NCBI RefSeq assembly: GCF_014197615.1
Contig: NZ_JACIFY010000006.1
Span: forward strand, 124,001 to 188,000
DNA from: Rhizobium esperanzae
GTDB lineage: Bacteria; Pseudomonadota; Alphaproteobacteria; Rhizobiales; Rhizobiaceae
Reading direction: 5' to 3'
DNA length: 64,000 bases
Below the pieces are notes generated by a model, which saw only the letters and a program-made list of their open reading frames with translations, was not told the origin of the DNA and made no database searches. Positions 17,596-27,056 of this stretch are shown one piece after another; within the stretch, counting starts at the first letter, position 1; every line of letters begins with the position of its first letter. A program made the translations under genes and the position numbers.

Positions 17596-18662
17596 CCCGG
17601 CGGCAGCCTGTTTGCGATTGCCGGCGGCAGTGCGCGCAGCACCTGCCGTCGAAGCGGCATCCAGCCGGTGCCGATGATCAATACGATTGCCCCGACAACG
17701 ATCAGCGTCGTGAAGATATAGGTGTCGACCGTGGCGCTCCCGTGCCGGAAGACGCTGAAGATTGCAACGCCGAGCGACAGCAGCCCCGAAGTGACGAAGG
17801 CGCGGCGGTCGATGACGAGGCCGATCAGCATCAGCGCCGCCACCGTCGCGACGACCACAGGCGTCCGGGCCGACATGTTCGTCAGATCAAAGATACGGCC
17901 GCCTTCCCCGAGAGACAGCAGCGAAACAGTGCTATAGAGCAGCGCCGGCGCCGCGCCGAGGTGCAGCCAGAAAGCGATATCCGACCGGGTCGTCCGGCGC
18001 AGCCGGTCGCCGAGGTCAAAATAGAGCGCCGTCGCGAAGAGGCCGAGCGCGCAGACGAGAGAAACCGCAGCCAGCACCGCAAGATGGTCGACGAAAAATG
18101 CGGGGTTGCCGCTTAGCCATTGCACCAGGCGCAAAAGCAGGGTGAGCACCAATGCAAGCGTCGACATGATCGAGAGTGCCAGCGCCAAGGGCACGCGATA
18201 GCGGGCATAGTAAACGCCGAGAAGGATCGGGAAGCCGGCAACGAACTGCGTCAGATCAGCCCCGATTTCGGAGGTCCAGGGCGTTAAGACGTGGGACATC
18301 AGCAAAAATATCCAGCACAACAGCGCAATCGTCAGGCTGACGGCCGGCAAGGCGAGCCGCTGGCGGTGCACCAGGATTTCCGAAAGCACGATGATGGCGG
18401 GCGGCACGGCGTAAAGCGGCGCAAGACCCCAGAGGCCGGCGAGCGCCACGATAACGCCGATGGTGATGAGCACATCGTGGAAGCCTCGCACGAAACGCGG
18501 CGTCTCCGTATCCGACCAGGCCGGCTCCTCGGCGGCCATGACAGGCGCCCCGGCGACGGCCACGCCGCGCTCGATGAGAAAAGGCAAAAGGCTCCCACCC
18601 GCTTCCGGCGAAATCAGCTCTTGGCGCACGGCCTCGTCTAGGATCGACTTTAGTTCCGTCAT
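17592..18662 (-). CDS. DUF2157 domain-containing integral membrane protein
   Basis: A 356-residue protein. The N-terminal 30 residues are soluble (LKSILDEAVRQELISPEAGGSLLPFL), typical of DUF2157, where a helical linker precedes a polytopic membrane domain. About ten hydrophobic segments follow from residue 60 on (DVLITIGVIVALAGLWGLAPLYAV...). Function unknown. It is a single gene flanked on both sides by inverted copies of a roughly 95-bp mosaic repeat, and its stop codon lies within the downstream copy. Confidence 0.85.
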   Translation of the reverse strand: MTELKSILDEAVRQELISPEAGGSLLPFLIERGVAVAGAPVMAAEEPAWSDTETPRFVRGFHDVLITIGVIVALAGLWGLAPLYAVPPAIIVLSEILVHRQRLALPAVSLTIALLCWIFLLMSHVLTPWTSEIGADLTQFVAGFPILLGVYYARYRVPLALALSIMSTLALVLTLLLRLVQWLSGNPAFFVDHLAVLAAVSLVCALGLFATALYFDLGDRLRRTTRSDIAFWLHLGAAPALLYSTVSLLSLGEGGRIFDLTNMSARTPVVVATVAALMLIGLVIDRRAFVTSGLLSLGVAIFSVFRHGSATVDTYIFTTLIVVGAIVLIIGTGWMPLRRQVLRALPPAIANRLPPG

Positions 18663-18715
18663 ACCCGGTTATCTCCCCGGAATCGTTTGAGCCCGCGCGG
18701 ATGCTATTGTAAGCA

Positions 18716-18822
18716 CTAGAGCATGTCGCGCAAAAGTGTGCAGCGGTTTTGAGGCAACGACATGCGTAAAAACAAAGATCTAAAGCGCGAGAAGCGAATC
18801 TGAAAGATCGCAACGCGCTTTA
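18716..18822 (+). repeat. mosaic repeat copy C1
   Basis: It begins AGAGCATGTCGCGCAAAAGTG and ends AACGCGCTTTA. An outer inverted pair GCATGTCG / CGACATGC and an inner pair AAGCGCG...CGCGCTT give two possible hairpins. The same ordered blocks occur in copies A and D. Confidence 0.85.
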
Positions 18823-18915
18823 GAGCATGATGCCGAAAAGTGTAAGCGGTTCGGGCGACACCATGCTCTAACTCTTTAATGTAGAACAGGATTCAGATTT
18901 TAGGCCGACCGGCCG
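18820..18915 (+). repeat. mosaic repeat copy C2
   Basis: It starts directly after C1 and runs TAGAGCATGATGCCG ... CCATGCTCTA ... GAACAGGATTCAGATTTTAG, ending in a GGCCGACCGGCC palindrome. The outer pair TAGAGCATG / CATGCTCTA makes a hairpin. It is the inverted partner of copy B across the DUF2157 gene. Confidence 0.85.
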
Positions 18916-18956
18916 AAAACATCCTGTTCAAGGCGCTGCATATGGCGGGAGAACGA

Positions 18957-19445
18957 ATGTCGGTAGAAAAGCTGTCTTTCGAGGATTTTGAACCCGGACG
19001 CCGTTTCCCCCTCGGCCCCAAGCTGGTGCTTGCCGAAGAAATCATCGAATTCGCCAGCGAATTCGACCCGCAGCCGATGCATGTCGACGAGGCCGCCGGC
19101 CGCGCCAGCATTCTCGGCGGGCTCGCCGCCTCCGGCTGGCATACGTCTGCGATGCTGATGCGCATGATGGCCGACAGCTATATCCTCAACGCGCTCTGCG
19201 AGGGTGCACCGGGTATCGATCTGATGGAATGGCGAAAGCCGGTGCTGGCAGGCGATACGCTACAGGGCCACTCGACCGTGCTCGAAGCCCGGCCGATGCG
19301 CTCCCGCCCCGGCATCGGCATCGCCAAGTTCCGCCACGAGTTGGAAAACCAGCGCGGCGAACTCGTTTGCCTCTCGGAGAATTCGGTCATGATCCGCATG
19401 CGCCCTGCGCCAAGCCTCAGCACGAGCCCGGAGGCATCGGCATGA
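18957..19445 (+). CDS. MaoC family (R)-specific enoyl-CoA hydratase-like protein
   Basis: A 162-residue single hot-dog-fold protein. The hydratase-2 region is FASEFDPQPMHVDEAAGRASILGGLAASGWHTSAMLMRM, with the Asp-His pair DPQPMH at about 41-46. Members hydrate trans-2-enoyl-CoA or act as dehydratases in side-chain catabolism. It starts at ATG after GGGAG (6 nt spacing); an in-frame ATG 5 codons earlier is less likely. The next gene is a paralogue overlapping by 4 nt, suggesting the two subunits form a heterodimer. Confidence 0.88.
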   Translation: MSVEKLSFEDFEPGRRFPLGPKLVLAEEIIEFASEFDPQPMHVDEAAGRASILGGLAASGWHTSAMLMRMMADSYILNALCEGAPGIDLMEWRKPVLAGDTLQGHSTVLEARPMRSRPGIGIAKFRHELENQRGELVCLSENSVMIRMRPAPSLSTSPEASA

Positions 19446-19909
19446 GAATGTCCGAACTTTGCGCCGCCGGCGAGAAGGCCGAGATCGGCAGCTACACCTT
19501 CACCGAGGAAAACATCATCCGCTTTGCCAGACGCTACGATCCGCAGCGTTTTCACATCGACAAGGAAGCGGCCAAGGATACTCTTTTCGGCGGCCTTTGC
19601 GCCTCGGGCTGGCACACCACCGCCGCCTGGATGCAGACTTTCCTCGCCTTCTGGAAAAGCCAGGCCATCGCGCTTGCGCAAAAGGGTCTGACGGCGCCGA
19701 ACCTCGGTCCCTCGCCGGGCTTCCAGAAACTACAATGGCTGCGGCCGATCTTCCCGGGCGACGTCGTGACCTATTCCGTCGCCCTCCTCTCCAGCCGGCC
19801 GCTCGCGTCGCGGCCGGGCTGGCACCTCAACACCATCCTCTGCGAGGGCATCAATCAGAACGGCGATCCCGTCATGCGCTTCGAAAGCGGCGTGCTGGAA
19901 TTCGACTGA
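19442..19909 (+). CDS. MaoC family dehydratase, second subunit
   Basis: A 155-residue hot-dog protein, paralogous to the gene before it. FARRYDPQRFHIDKEAAKDTLFGGLCASGWHTTAAWM matches its hydratase-2 region (DPQRFH in place of DPQPMH). Paired small MaoC proteins usually make one functional double hot dog, often with only one catalytic dyad active; here both keep Asp and His. The ATG overlaps the upstream TGA. Confidence 0.88.
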   Translation: MRMSELCAAGEKAEIGSYTFTEENIIRFARRYDPQRFHIDKEAAKDTLFGGLCASGWHTTAAWMQTFLAFWKSQAIALAQKGLTAPNLGPSPGFQKLQWLRPIFPGDVVTYSVALLSSRPLASRPGWHLNTILCEGINQNGDPVMRFESGVLEFD

Positions 19910-19929
19910 CGCGGGCGCAGGATCCTGCC

Positions 19930-20472
19930 TCAGTGTCCGGAGAATTCGACCAGCGTGTGCACGTTGACGCCGAGTTCTTCCAGCTTCCTGCGGCCGCCGA
20001 GATCCGGCAGGTCGATCACGAAGCAGGCGCCGACCACTTCCGCGCCGATCTGGCGCAGCAGTTTGGTCGCGCCGACGGCCGTGCCGCCGGTGGCGATCAG
20101 GTCGTCGACCAGGATCACCTTCTCGCCCGGCTGAACCGCATCGCGATGCATCTCCATTTCGTCGACGCCATATTCGAGGCTATAGGCGATGCGCACGGTG
20201 TCGTGCGGCAGCTTGCCCTTCTTGCGGATCGGCACGAAGCCGGAGGAAAGCTGGTGCGCCACCGCGCCGCCGAGGATGAAGCCGCGGGCCTCCATGCCGG
20301 CAATCTTGTCGATCTTCGTGCCGGCATAGGGCTGCACGAGTTCGTCGACTGCCCGGCGGAAAGCCCGCGGGTTGCCGAGCAGCGTGGTGATGTCGCGGAA
20401 GATGATGCCGGGCTTGGGATAGTCTGGAATGGAGCGGATGCTGGATGCAAGCTCCGAAGTCGTATTGTCCAT
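19930..20472 (-). CDS. apt: adenine phosphoribosyltransferase
   Basis: Purine salvage: adenine plus PRPP gives AMP. The 180-residue product is family length, with [19 protein letters not shown] near the start, a GFILGGAVA substrate segment and the PRPP-binding loop [14 protein letters not shown] at about 120-133. The start before [10 protein letters not shown] gives the standard N-terminus. A mosaic repeat lies about 20 nt upstream of the start, so it sits in the promoter or leader of apt. Confidence 0.95.
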   Translation of the reverse strand: MDNTTSELASSIRSIPDYPKPGIIFRDITTLLGNPRAFRRAVDELVQPYAGTKIDKIAGMEARGFILGGAVAHQLSSGFVPIRKKGKLPHDTVRIAYSLEYGVDEMEMHRDAVQPGEKVILVDDLIATGGTAVGATKLLRQIGAEVVGACFVIDLPDLGGRRKLEELGVNVHTLVEFSGH

Positions 20473-20490
20473 GGAAAGTCCGTATTCTGC

Positions 20491-20597
20491 TAAAGCATGT
20501 CGCGCAAAGTGTGGAGCGGTTTTGCGCCGACGACATGCGCAAAACCAAAACCTAAAGTGTGTGCCAAGCGAATCTGCGAGATCGCGACGCGCTTCAG
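20491..20597 (+). repeat. mosaic repeat copy D, upstream of apt
   Basis: It carries the same ordered blocks as copy C1: AAAGCATGTCGCGCAAAGTG, GAGCGGTTTTGCG, CGACATGCGCAAAAC, CCTAAAGTG, AAGCGAATCTG, GATCGCGACGCGCTTCA. The outer inverted pair GCATGTCG / CGACATGC is perfect. Confidence 0.85.
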
Positions 20598-20644
20598 GGC
20601 AAGAAACTGGCCGCACTCTATCAATTGCCAGGGGCGGAACCAAC

Positions 20645-20670
20645 AAAAAAGGCGGCCGAGGCCGCCTTTT
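20645..20670 (-). terminator. terminator of the cytochrome bc1 operon
   Basis: On the minus strand AAAAGGCGGCC, a short TC loop, and GGCCGCC are followed by TTTTTT. It is 20 nt after the cytochrome c1 stop. It may also separate apt from readthrough. Confidence 0.88.
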
Positions 20671-20689
20671 GAATGTTCGTCGGGAACGC

Positions 20690-21577
20690 TCAGTGATCCT
20701 TGTTGGCGTAGACCGAGCGCTTCGTCAGATAGATCAGCAGCGTGAAGATCGCCAGGAAGATCATGACCATGAAGCCGGTGCGCTTGCGCTCCTCGAGATG
20801 CGGCTCGGCGGCCCACATCAGGAAGGCGGAGACATCTCTCGAATACTGGTCGACAGTCGCCGGCGAGCCGTCGTCATAGGTCACCTGGCCGTCGGAGAGC
20901 GGCTTCGGCATGGCGAGAACGGCAGCGGCATGGAAATAGGGGTTATAATGCCCACCCTGCGGCACCTGGAACCCTGCCGGCGGCTCTTCATAACCGGTCA
21001 GCAGCGCGTGGATGTAATCCGGGCCGTTTTCCTGATACTGCGTGAAGATGTCGCCGACAAAACGCGGGAAGCCGCGCTCGACTTCGCGGGCCTTGGCGAT
21101 CAGCGAAAAGTCCGGCGGAACCGCACCATTGTTGGACGCGGCGGCGGCCTCGGCATTGGCGAAAGGCGCCGGGAAGTGGTCGGAAGGGACCGCCTTGCGG
21201 GTAAACATCTCGCCGGCGGCATTCGGCCCGTCCTGGACCTCGTAGTTTGCGGCGAAAGCCTTCACCTGCGCCTCGGAATAACCAAGCTCGCCGAGCATGC
21301 GGAACGGCACCAGGTTCATCGAATGGCAGGCGGAACAGACTTCGGTATAGACCTTGAGGCCGCGCTGAAGCTGAGCCTTGTCGTAATGACCGAACGGACC
21401 GGCAAAAGTCCACTCTTCCTCCTTCGGCTCCTTCAGCGGATAGTGCGGCGTCGCGCCTTCCTCGTGATGGGCGGCAGGTGCTGCTCCGTTCGCGGGCGCC
21501 GCTTCCTCAGCGAGGGCGGCGCTGCCGAGAAGAGCCGCGACGGCGAGCGGCAGAATGCTTGCAACAAGCGTTTTCAT
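20690..21577 (-). CDS. petC: cytochrome c1 subunit of the bc1 complex
   Basis: Heme c subunit of respiratory complex III, facing the periplasm. The 295-residue product has a signal peptide ([23 protein letters not shown]), the heme c motif CSACH at about residue 83, and the Met ligand in [13 protein letters not shown]-terminal anchor [16 protein letters not shown] is followed by RSVYANKDH. It is the third gene of the petA-petB-petC operon, 25 nt after cytochrome b. In some rhizobia the b and c1 genes are fused; here they are separate. Confidence 0.95.
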   Translation of the reverse strand: MKTLVASILPLAVAALLGSAALAEEAAPANGAAPAAHHEEGATPHYPLKEPKEEEWTFAGPFGHYDKAQLQRGLKVYTEVCSACHSMNLVPFRMLGELGYSEAQVKAFAANYEVQDGPNAAGEMFTRKAVPSDHFPAPFANAEAAAASNNGAVPPDFSLIAKAREVERGFPRFVGDIFTQYQENGPDYIHALLTGYEEPPAGFQVPQGGHYNPYFHAAAVLAMPKPLSDGQVTYDDGSPATVDQYSRDVSAFLMWAAEPHLEERKRTGFMVMIFLAIFTLLIYLTKRSVYANKDH

Positions 21578-21602
21578 ATTTCCGTTTCCTTCCGTCGCTC
21601 GC

Positions 21603-22883
21603 TTACGCATTGGCCGCCGCACCGGCGGCTGCTGTCTTGTTGCGCTTTTCGAGCACCGCTTCGGTGATCGAGTTCGGGATGCGGCGCGGCGTTTCCACCA
21701 GGCCGAGAACTGGCATCGCGACCAGGAAGAAAGCGAAGTAGAGCAGCGTGCAGATCTGCGAGATCGTCGTGAACAAGCCTTCCGCCGGCTGCGAGCCGAG
21801 CCAGCCGAGGATGATCGCATTGATCACGAACAGCCAGTAGAACAGCTTGTACCAGGGACGGTAGACGGCCGAGCGAACCTTGGAGGTGTCGAGCCAAGGC
21901 AGGAAAAACAGCACGATGATCGCACCGAACATCACCAGCACGCCGCCGAGCTTGGAATCGATCGGACCGACATTGAAGGTGATCGAACGCAGCATCGCGT
22001 AGAACGGCAGGAAGTACCATTCCGGAACGATGTGGGCGGGCGTCTTCAACGGGTCGGCCGGAATGTAGTTGTCGGCGTGGCCCAGGAAGTTCGGCAGGTA
22101 GAAGACGAAATAGGCGTAGACCAGCAGGAAGATCGAGACGCCGAACGCATCCTTCATCGTCGCATAGGGCGTGAAGCGCACAGTGTCGGTCTTCGTCTTG
22201 ACCTCGACGCCCGTCGGGTTGGTCTGGCCGGTGACATGCAGCGCCCAGATATGCAGGACGACGACGCCGGCGATCATGAAGGGCAGCAGGTAATGCAGCG
22301 AGAAGAAGCGGTTCAGCGTCGGCTGATCGACGGCAAAGCCGCCGAGCAGGAACTGCTGGATCCATTCGCCGACCAGCGGGAAGGCCGAGAAGAAGCCGGT
22401 GATGACGGTCGCGCCCCAGAAGGACATCTGCCCCCAGGGCAGAACATAGCCCATGAAGCCGGTCGCCATCATCAGCAGGTAGATGACGACGCCGAGGATC
22501 CAGAGGATTTCGCGCGGCGCCTTGTAGGAACCGTAGTAGAGGCCGCGGGCGATGTGCAGGTAAACGGCGACGAAGAAGAACGAGGCGCCGTTGGCATGCA
22601 TGTAGCGCAGCAGCCAGCCGTGGTTGACGTCGCGCATGATCTTTTCAACGGAGTTGAAAGCCAGCGTCGTGTCGGCGGCATAATGCATGGCGAGCGTGAC
22701 GCCCGTCAGGATCTGCACGATCAGCATGACAGCGAGCATAGCGCCGAAAGTATAGGCATAATTCAGGTTTCTGGGAACCGGATAGGCGATGAAGCTGTCA
22801 TAGACCATGCGCGGCAAAGGCAGGCGCGCATCGACCCATTTCTCAAGGCCGGTTGACGGCTCGTAGCTGGAATGGCCACTCAT
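21603..22883 (-). CDS. petB: cytochrome b subunit of the bc1 complex
   Basis: Polytopic heme b subunit of complex III containing the quinol oxidation and reduction sites. The 426-residue product has eight expected TM helices. The heme-ligating His residues lie in the second and fourth helices ([51 protein letters not shown]). The Qo-site [12 protein letters not shown] motif is at about residue 287. It is 14 nt downstream of the Rieske gene. Confidence 0.97.
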   Translation of the reverse strand: MSGHSSYEPSTGLEKWVDARLPLPRMVYDSFIAYPVPRNLNYAYTFGAMLAVMLIVQILTGVTLAMHYAADTTLAFNSVEKIMRDVNHGWLLRYMHANGASFFFVAVYLHIARGLYYGSYKAPREILWILGVVIYLLMMATGFMGYVLPWGQMSFWGATVITGFFSAFPLVGEWIQQFLLGGFAVDQPTLNRFFSLHYLLPFMIAGVVVLHIWALHVTGQTNPTGVEVKTKTDTVRFTPYATMKDAFGVSIFLLVYAYFVFYLPNFLGHADNYIPADPLKTPAHIVPEWYFLPFYAMLRSITFNVGPIDSKLGGVLVMFGAIIVLFFLPWLDTSKVRSAVYRPWYKLFYWLFVINAIILGWLGSQPAEGLFTTISQICTLLYFAFFLVAMPVLGLVETPRRIPNSITEAVLEKRNKTAAAGAAANA

Positions 22884-22897
22884 TAATCAGTCTCCCC

Positions 22898-23476
22898 TCA
22901 ACCGATCTTGATTTTGGTATCGGATATAAATGAAAAGGTCGGAATCGCCAGGTTCTGCGGCGCAGGACCCTTACGGATGCGGCCGGCCGTATCGTAGACC
23001 GAGCCATGGCAGGGACAGAACCAACCATTGTATTCGCCGGCCTGACCGAGCGGAACGCAACCGAGATGGGTGCAGGTACCGATCATGACGATCCAGTTTT
23101 CCTTGTCCTTGCCGCCGGAACGATCGACACCGGTTGCCTGAGCATCGGCAGGAAGGTTCGCATTGCGCGCGATCGGATCCTTGAGGTCCGCCAGCGGAAC
23201 GTCGGCGGCGGCCTTCACTTCCTCGGGCGTACGGTTGCGGATGAAGATCGGCTTGCCGCGCCACTTGACCGTCAACGACATGCCGGGCTCGAGGCTCGCA
23301 ACATCGACTTCGATAGAGGCGAGTGCCAGTGTCGATGCATCCGGGCGCATCTGGTCGATGAACGGCCAGGCAACCGAAACGGCGCCGACAGCGCCCGCCA
23401 TACCAGTGGTGAGATAAAGGAAATCACGGCGAGTAGGCTCTGTCGAAGCCTCGCTTGTCGTTACGTGTTCGCTCAC
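22898..23476 (-). CDS. petA: ubiquinol-cytochrome c reductase Rieske iron-sulfur subunit
   Basis: [2Fe-2S] subunit of complex III, exported by Tat. The 192-residue product has a twin-arginine signal-anchor (PTRRDFLYLTTGMAGAVGAV) and the two cluster boxes CTHLGC and CPCHGS. A GTG start is used, giving the N-terminus SEHVTTSEAS. It is the first gene of the bc1 operon, divergent from the EEP-family gene. Confidence 0.96.
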   Translation of the reverse strand: MSEHVTTSEASTEPTRRDFLYLTTGMAGAVGAVSVAWPFIDQMRPDASTLALASIEVDVASLEPGMSLTVKWRGKPIFIRNRTPEEVKAAADVPLADLKDPIARNANLPADAQATGVDRSGGKDKENWIVMIGTCTHLGCVPLGQAGEYNGWFCPCHGSVYDTAGRIRKGPAPQNLAIPTFSFISDTKIKIG

Positions 23477-23761
23477 GGCCTAACCATCCTCTGCGCAATT
23501 ATTGCGGAATTCCGCCCTGCCCCCTCTGCCGGCGAATCGATCTGGACACAATTCGGCCATAGATTCCCCGGCAATCCGGCGCGTTCTAAGCTTGATCGCA
23601 AATTATGTCCAGCCTTGGCAAGGGGACGAGGGCACAATGTCGCGGGAATTTCCGAGGATTTTTTTAAGGCAAACACAAGCTTGCCATTATGCTGCATTGC
23701 AACAAAAGGGCCGCCATGATAGGCGCGATGGCAGCCACGCCAGCGAGCCGGACCGGAACGA

Positions 23762-24694
23762 ATGAGAGACACGATTTTTTGCGTATTCAGCGTTCTCACG
23801 ACGCTCGTCCTCGCTGTCGTCTCGCTGCGCTACGTCAGAGATTTCTATCTGCTTTCCTTCTTTTACAGCTTCCAGGTCCATCTGGCGGTGGCCGCAGCGG
23901 CAGCGTCTATCGCAGCCCTTCTCGTCAAGCGGCACTGGTATGGGGTGCTGACACTTAGCCTATCCGTGGTCCTTGCCGTCCATGGCGTCATGATGATGCG
24001 CGAATTCGCCGAGCCCGCTGTCGAAGAAAACCGCTCGGCCCTCTTCAAGCTGATGTCCTTCAATATCGAGAACGATAATTTCGCGAACGGCGCCGCAATC
24101 GCCGACATGGCCATCGCCTCCGGCGCCGATGTCGTCAACATCCTGGAAGCCGAACCGGTTTTGTCGGAACTACCGCGGCTCTTGAAGACCTATCCCTATT
24201 ACATCGGCTGCGGTGTCGGCATGCAGGAATGCGATACGCTGGTGCTGTCGAAGCGTCCGCTGATCGAACCCCGCATCCGCAACCTCGGCCTGCTCTGGCG
24301 CAACCGGTTGACGATATCGACCATCGACTTCGATGGTCAGAAGGTCAACTTCCTCGCGGCGCACCTCACCAAACCCTATTATGACGAATTCCACGGCCTG
24401 GAGATCTGGGATCTCGCGGAGATCATCCCTTCCCTGCCGGGGCCGCTCGTGCTTGCCGGTGATTTCAATACGTCGATCCTGGCGCCCGACGTGCAGTGGC
24501 TCATGCGCGGCCAGGGCCTCGGAACGGTATCGCTGGAGCCGGCGACATGGCCGATTAGGGCAGGCGCCTTCGGCATTCCGATCGATCACGTCTTCAGCAA
24601 AGCGCCGCTGCGGCTGAAATCGGTCCGCCGCATCCAGGACAGTTTCGGTTCAAATCATTTTGGCCTGATGGCGGAATTCGTCGTCGATCCCTGA
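23762..24694 (+). CDS. membrane-anchored endonuclease/exonuclease/phosphatase (EEP) family protein
   Basis: A 310-residue protein with two or three N-terminal TM segments (about 5-22, 38-55 and 60-78) and a periplasmic EEP domain (about 95-308), the layout of YafD-like proteins. Active-site motifs: N101 (MSFNIEND), E129 (VVNILEAE), H201 (LAAHLT), D234/N236 (AGDFNT), D275-H276 (PIDHVF). The final SDH motif reads SNH (298-299), so the catalytic Asp is Asn. Substrate could be nucleic acid, phospholipid or phosphoester. Its 3' end overlaps the convergent ABC transporter gene by 45 nt. Confidence 0.85.
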   Translation: MRDTIFCVFSVLTTLVLAVVSLRYVRDFYLLSFFYSFQVHLAVAAAAASIAALLVKRHWYGVLTLSLSVVLAVHGVMMMREFAEPAVEENRSALFKLMSFNIENDNFANGAAIADMAIASGADVVNILEAEPVLSELPRLLKTYPYYIGCGVGMQECDTLVLSKRPLIEPRIRNLGLLWRNRLTISTIDFDGQKVNFLAAHLTKPYYDEFHGLEIWDLAEIIPSLPGPLVLAGDFNTSILAPDVQWLMRGQGLGTVSLEPATWPIRAGAFGIPIDHVFSKAPLRLKSVRRIQDSFGSNHFGLMAEFVVDP

Positions 24695-26563
24695 GTTCTG
24701 ATCGTCGTCCGCCGCCAGGAAACCGCCGGACTGACGCGCCCAGAGCTCGGCATAAAGCCCGCCGCGGCGAAGCAGTTCGTCGTGGCTGCCCTCCTCGATG
24801 ATCCGGCCGAGATCGACGACGATCAACCGGTCGAGTGCGGCAATCGTCGACAGCCGGTGGGCGATGGCAAGCACGGTCTTGCCCTCCATGATCCGATGAA
24901 GATTGGACTGGATCGCTTCTTCCACTTCCGAATCGAGCGCCGACGTCGCTTCGTCGAGAACGAGGATCGGCGCATCCTTCAGCATGACCCGGGCAATGGC
25001 GATGCGCTGGCGCTGGCCGCCCGACAGTTTGACGCCGCGTTCGCCGACATGCGCATCGAAACCTTTGCGGCCTTGCTGATCCTGCAGGCGCTCGATGAAA
25101 TCGATGGCTTCGGCGCGCCTGGCTGCTTCGACCAGCCGCTCCTCGCCGGCATCCGGACGTCCGAACAGGATATTGTCGCGCACCGAACGATGCAGCAGCG
25201 ACGTGTCCTGGCTGACGACGCCGATCTGCATCCTGAGAGTTTCCTGTGTCACGGCCGATATATCCTGGCCGTCGACGAGGATGCGGCCGTCCTGAATATC
25301 GTAGAGGCGCAGCAAGAGGTTCATCAGCGTCGATTTCCCGGCACCGGAACGGCCGACGATCCCGACCTTTTCGCCCGGGCGGATGGTGAGCGAGAAATTT
25401 TCGACGACCGGCCGGTGATCCTTGCCGTAGCGGAAGGAAATATTGTCGAAACGAATGCCCGGCTGCCGGATCACCAAGCTCTTCGCATCGGCCCGATCGA
25501 CGAGCCCCAGCGGCTGGGAGATCAGCTCGGCGGCATTCTGGATGGTGCCGAGATTGCGCATGATGCCGTTGAACTGCGTCATCATCCGTCCGAGCAGGAA
25601 ATTCAGCCGGAGCACCAGCGCCAGCGAGAAGGCCACCGCCCCGGAGCTGACCAGGCCGCGCAGCCAGAGATCGACGCTCAGCCCCGCCATGGTGACGATC
25701 ATCAGGCCGGAAAGCAGCGCCATCGAAGCCCGGACACCGGTGATGAACCGGGTAAAGCGCAGCACCGTATCCTGATAGATGTCGAAGCCCTGCCGCATAT
25801 AGCGGTCGCTCTCCTCATCGCGGGCAAACAGCTTCAGCGTCTGCATGTTGCTGTAGGAATCGACCATCCGGCCGTTCAGCATCGATGCGGCTTCCGCCGT
25901 TTCGCGCGAATGATGGCGGATCCGTGGAACGAAGTGGCGGGCAAGCAGGGCGAAGGCGCCAAGCCAGAACAGCACGACGGCGGCGAGGGAAAAGTCCAGC
26001 CGGGCGACGAGCGCGAGCGTCGTGACGGCATAAATGCCGACGAACCAGACGCTTTCCATCAGCGAAGTCACGAGATCGCCGGTCGCCTGCCCTGCCGACC
26101 AGACCTTGGTGACGATGCGTCCGGAGAAATCGCTCTGGAAGAACGACAAAGACTGCCGGGAGACATGGAGATAGGATTGCCAACGTGCTAGATTATAAAA
26201 ACCAGGCGTGATCACCTGCTGGTCCACAAGCGCGATCAGGAAGGCGACGACGAAGCGCACGATCCCGATGAGAGCGAGCATGCCGAACAGCTCGCCGCCA
26301 TGGGCTGCGAGAAGACCGCTCCAGCCGGTGCCGGGCGTGATGCTGCCGAGGATATCGACCAGCCGCCCGACGAACCAGAAGAGCGCCGCCTCGATCGCCG
26401 CCGACATGCCGCCGAGAACGAGCATGGCGATGAAGGGCATCTTCGCCTGGCCGATATAGAACCAGATGAATCCGAGCGTCGAGCGCGGAGGCTGAAGATC
26501 GGCGCGCGGACGAAACGGATCGATCCAAGTCTCGAACAGGCGTAGGATAGGGCTTAAGATCAT
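24650..26563 (-). CDS. ABC exporter, fused permease-ATPase (MsbA/MDR-like)
   Basis: A 637-residue half-transporter: N-terminal ABC1 membrane domain (about 45-330, six TM) and C-terminal ATPase (about 375-610). Walker A is GRSGAGKST, the signature LSGGQRQRIAIA, Walker B ILVLDEATSALD, with an H-loop in AIAHRLST. The start MILSPILRLFETWIDPF gives a short pre-TM segment. It is closely related to the ABC gene 0.5 kb upstream, so a heterodimer is possible. Substrate unknown (lipid or drug type by family). Confidence 0.92.
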   Translation of the reverse strand: MILSPILRLFETWIDPFRPRADLQPPRSTLGFIWFYIGQAKMPFIAMLVLGGMSAAIEAALFWFVGRLVDILGSITPGTGWSGLLAAHGGELFGMLALIGIVRFVVAFLIALVDQQVITPGFYNLARWQSYLHVSRQSLSFFQSDFSGRIVTKVWSAGQATGDLVTSLMESVWFVGIYAVTTLALVARLDFSLAAVVLFWLGAFALLARHFVPRIRHHSRETAEAASMLNGRMVDSYSNMQTLKLFARDEESDRYMRQGFDIYQDTVLRFTRFITGVRASMALLSGLMIVTMAGLSVDLWLRGLVSSGAVAFSLALVLRLNFLLGRMMTQFNGIMRNLGTIQNAAELISQPLGLVDRADAKSLVIRQPGIRFDNISFRYGKDHRPVVENFSLTIRPGEKVGIVGRSGAGKSTLMNLLLRLYDIQDGRILVDGQDISAVTQETLRMQIGVVSQDTSLLHRSVRDNILFGRPDAGEERLVEAARRAEAIDFIERLQDQQGRKGFDAHVGERGVKLSGGQRQRIAIARVMLKDAPILVLDEATSALDSEVEEAIQSNLHRIMEGKTVLAIAHRLSTIAALDRLIVVDLGRIIEEGSHDELLRRGGLYAELWARQSGGFLAADDDQNSGIDDEFRHQAKMI

Positions 26564-26724
26564 GGAAGCGATATAGGCGGATTAGGAGGACCGGCAAAGA
26601 GAATGAAATGCCGAGAAACCTTATATTTTTGTAATGATCGATAACATCGGCGGCATCGCTATTGATTGCCCCCGAACCGGTCACAATCTGACACTACGAT
26701 GGCGCTTCACCGGAGATAAGTTTC

Positions 26725-26955
26725 ATGGAAACGAAAATGCTCGATGCGCATATTCCGCTTCCGCTTGCAGAGAGGCTCGACGCCCTCGCCATCGACCTGG
26801 CGCTGCCGCGCGACGAGATCGTCACCGAGGCCCTTGCCGCCTGGCTCGACCAGGAAGAGCGCCGCCGCATCGTGGCGCTGCGCACGATCGCAGCCGCCAA
26901 CACCATTGTTATCGTCGAACATGACCGGGTGATCGACTGGGCCGACAGCCTTTGA
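26725..26955 (+). CDS. orphan ribbon-helix-helix protein
   Basis: A 76-residue protein. MLDAHIPLPLAERLDALAIDLALPRDEIVTEALAAWLDQEERRR fits an N-terminal beta strand followed by two helices, as in CopG/antitoxin-type ribbon-helix-helix DNA-binding proteins. No toxin gene is adjacent: it lies alone on the plus strand between two minus-strand ABC transporter genes. It could be a solitary regulator or a relic of a toxin-antitoxin pair. The last residues DRVIDWADSL are similar to ends of some CopG family antitoxins. Confidence 0.75.
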   Translation: METKMLDAHIPLPLAERLDALAIDLALPRDEIVTEALAAWLDQEERRRIVALRTIAAANTIVIVEHDRVIDWADSL

Positions 26956-27056
26956 ACGCATAAGAGGCAGACGCGCGTAGATCTTTCGGCAACCCTCCGG
27001 CAAATTCAGAGCCACCTTAAGAACCTCCCCACTTTCGCAGGGAGGGCCTTTTCATC

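Noticed and set aside
23477..23761. Promoters of the petABC operon and the divergent EEP gene
   Set aside because: CATAAT-like and CTTGCC-like words occur, but no -35/-10 pair with acceptable spacing could be assigned.
24782..26191. 469-codon plus-strand frame opposite the first ABC exporter
   Set aside because: ABC motifs are on the minus strand; the plus frame has none.
26725..26955. Toxin-antitoxin module
   Set aside because: The ribbon-helix-helix gene has no adjacent toxin frame of suitable size, so only an orphan regulator is claimed.
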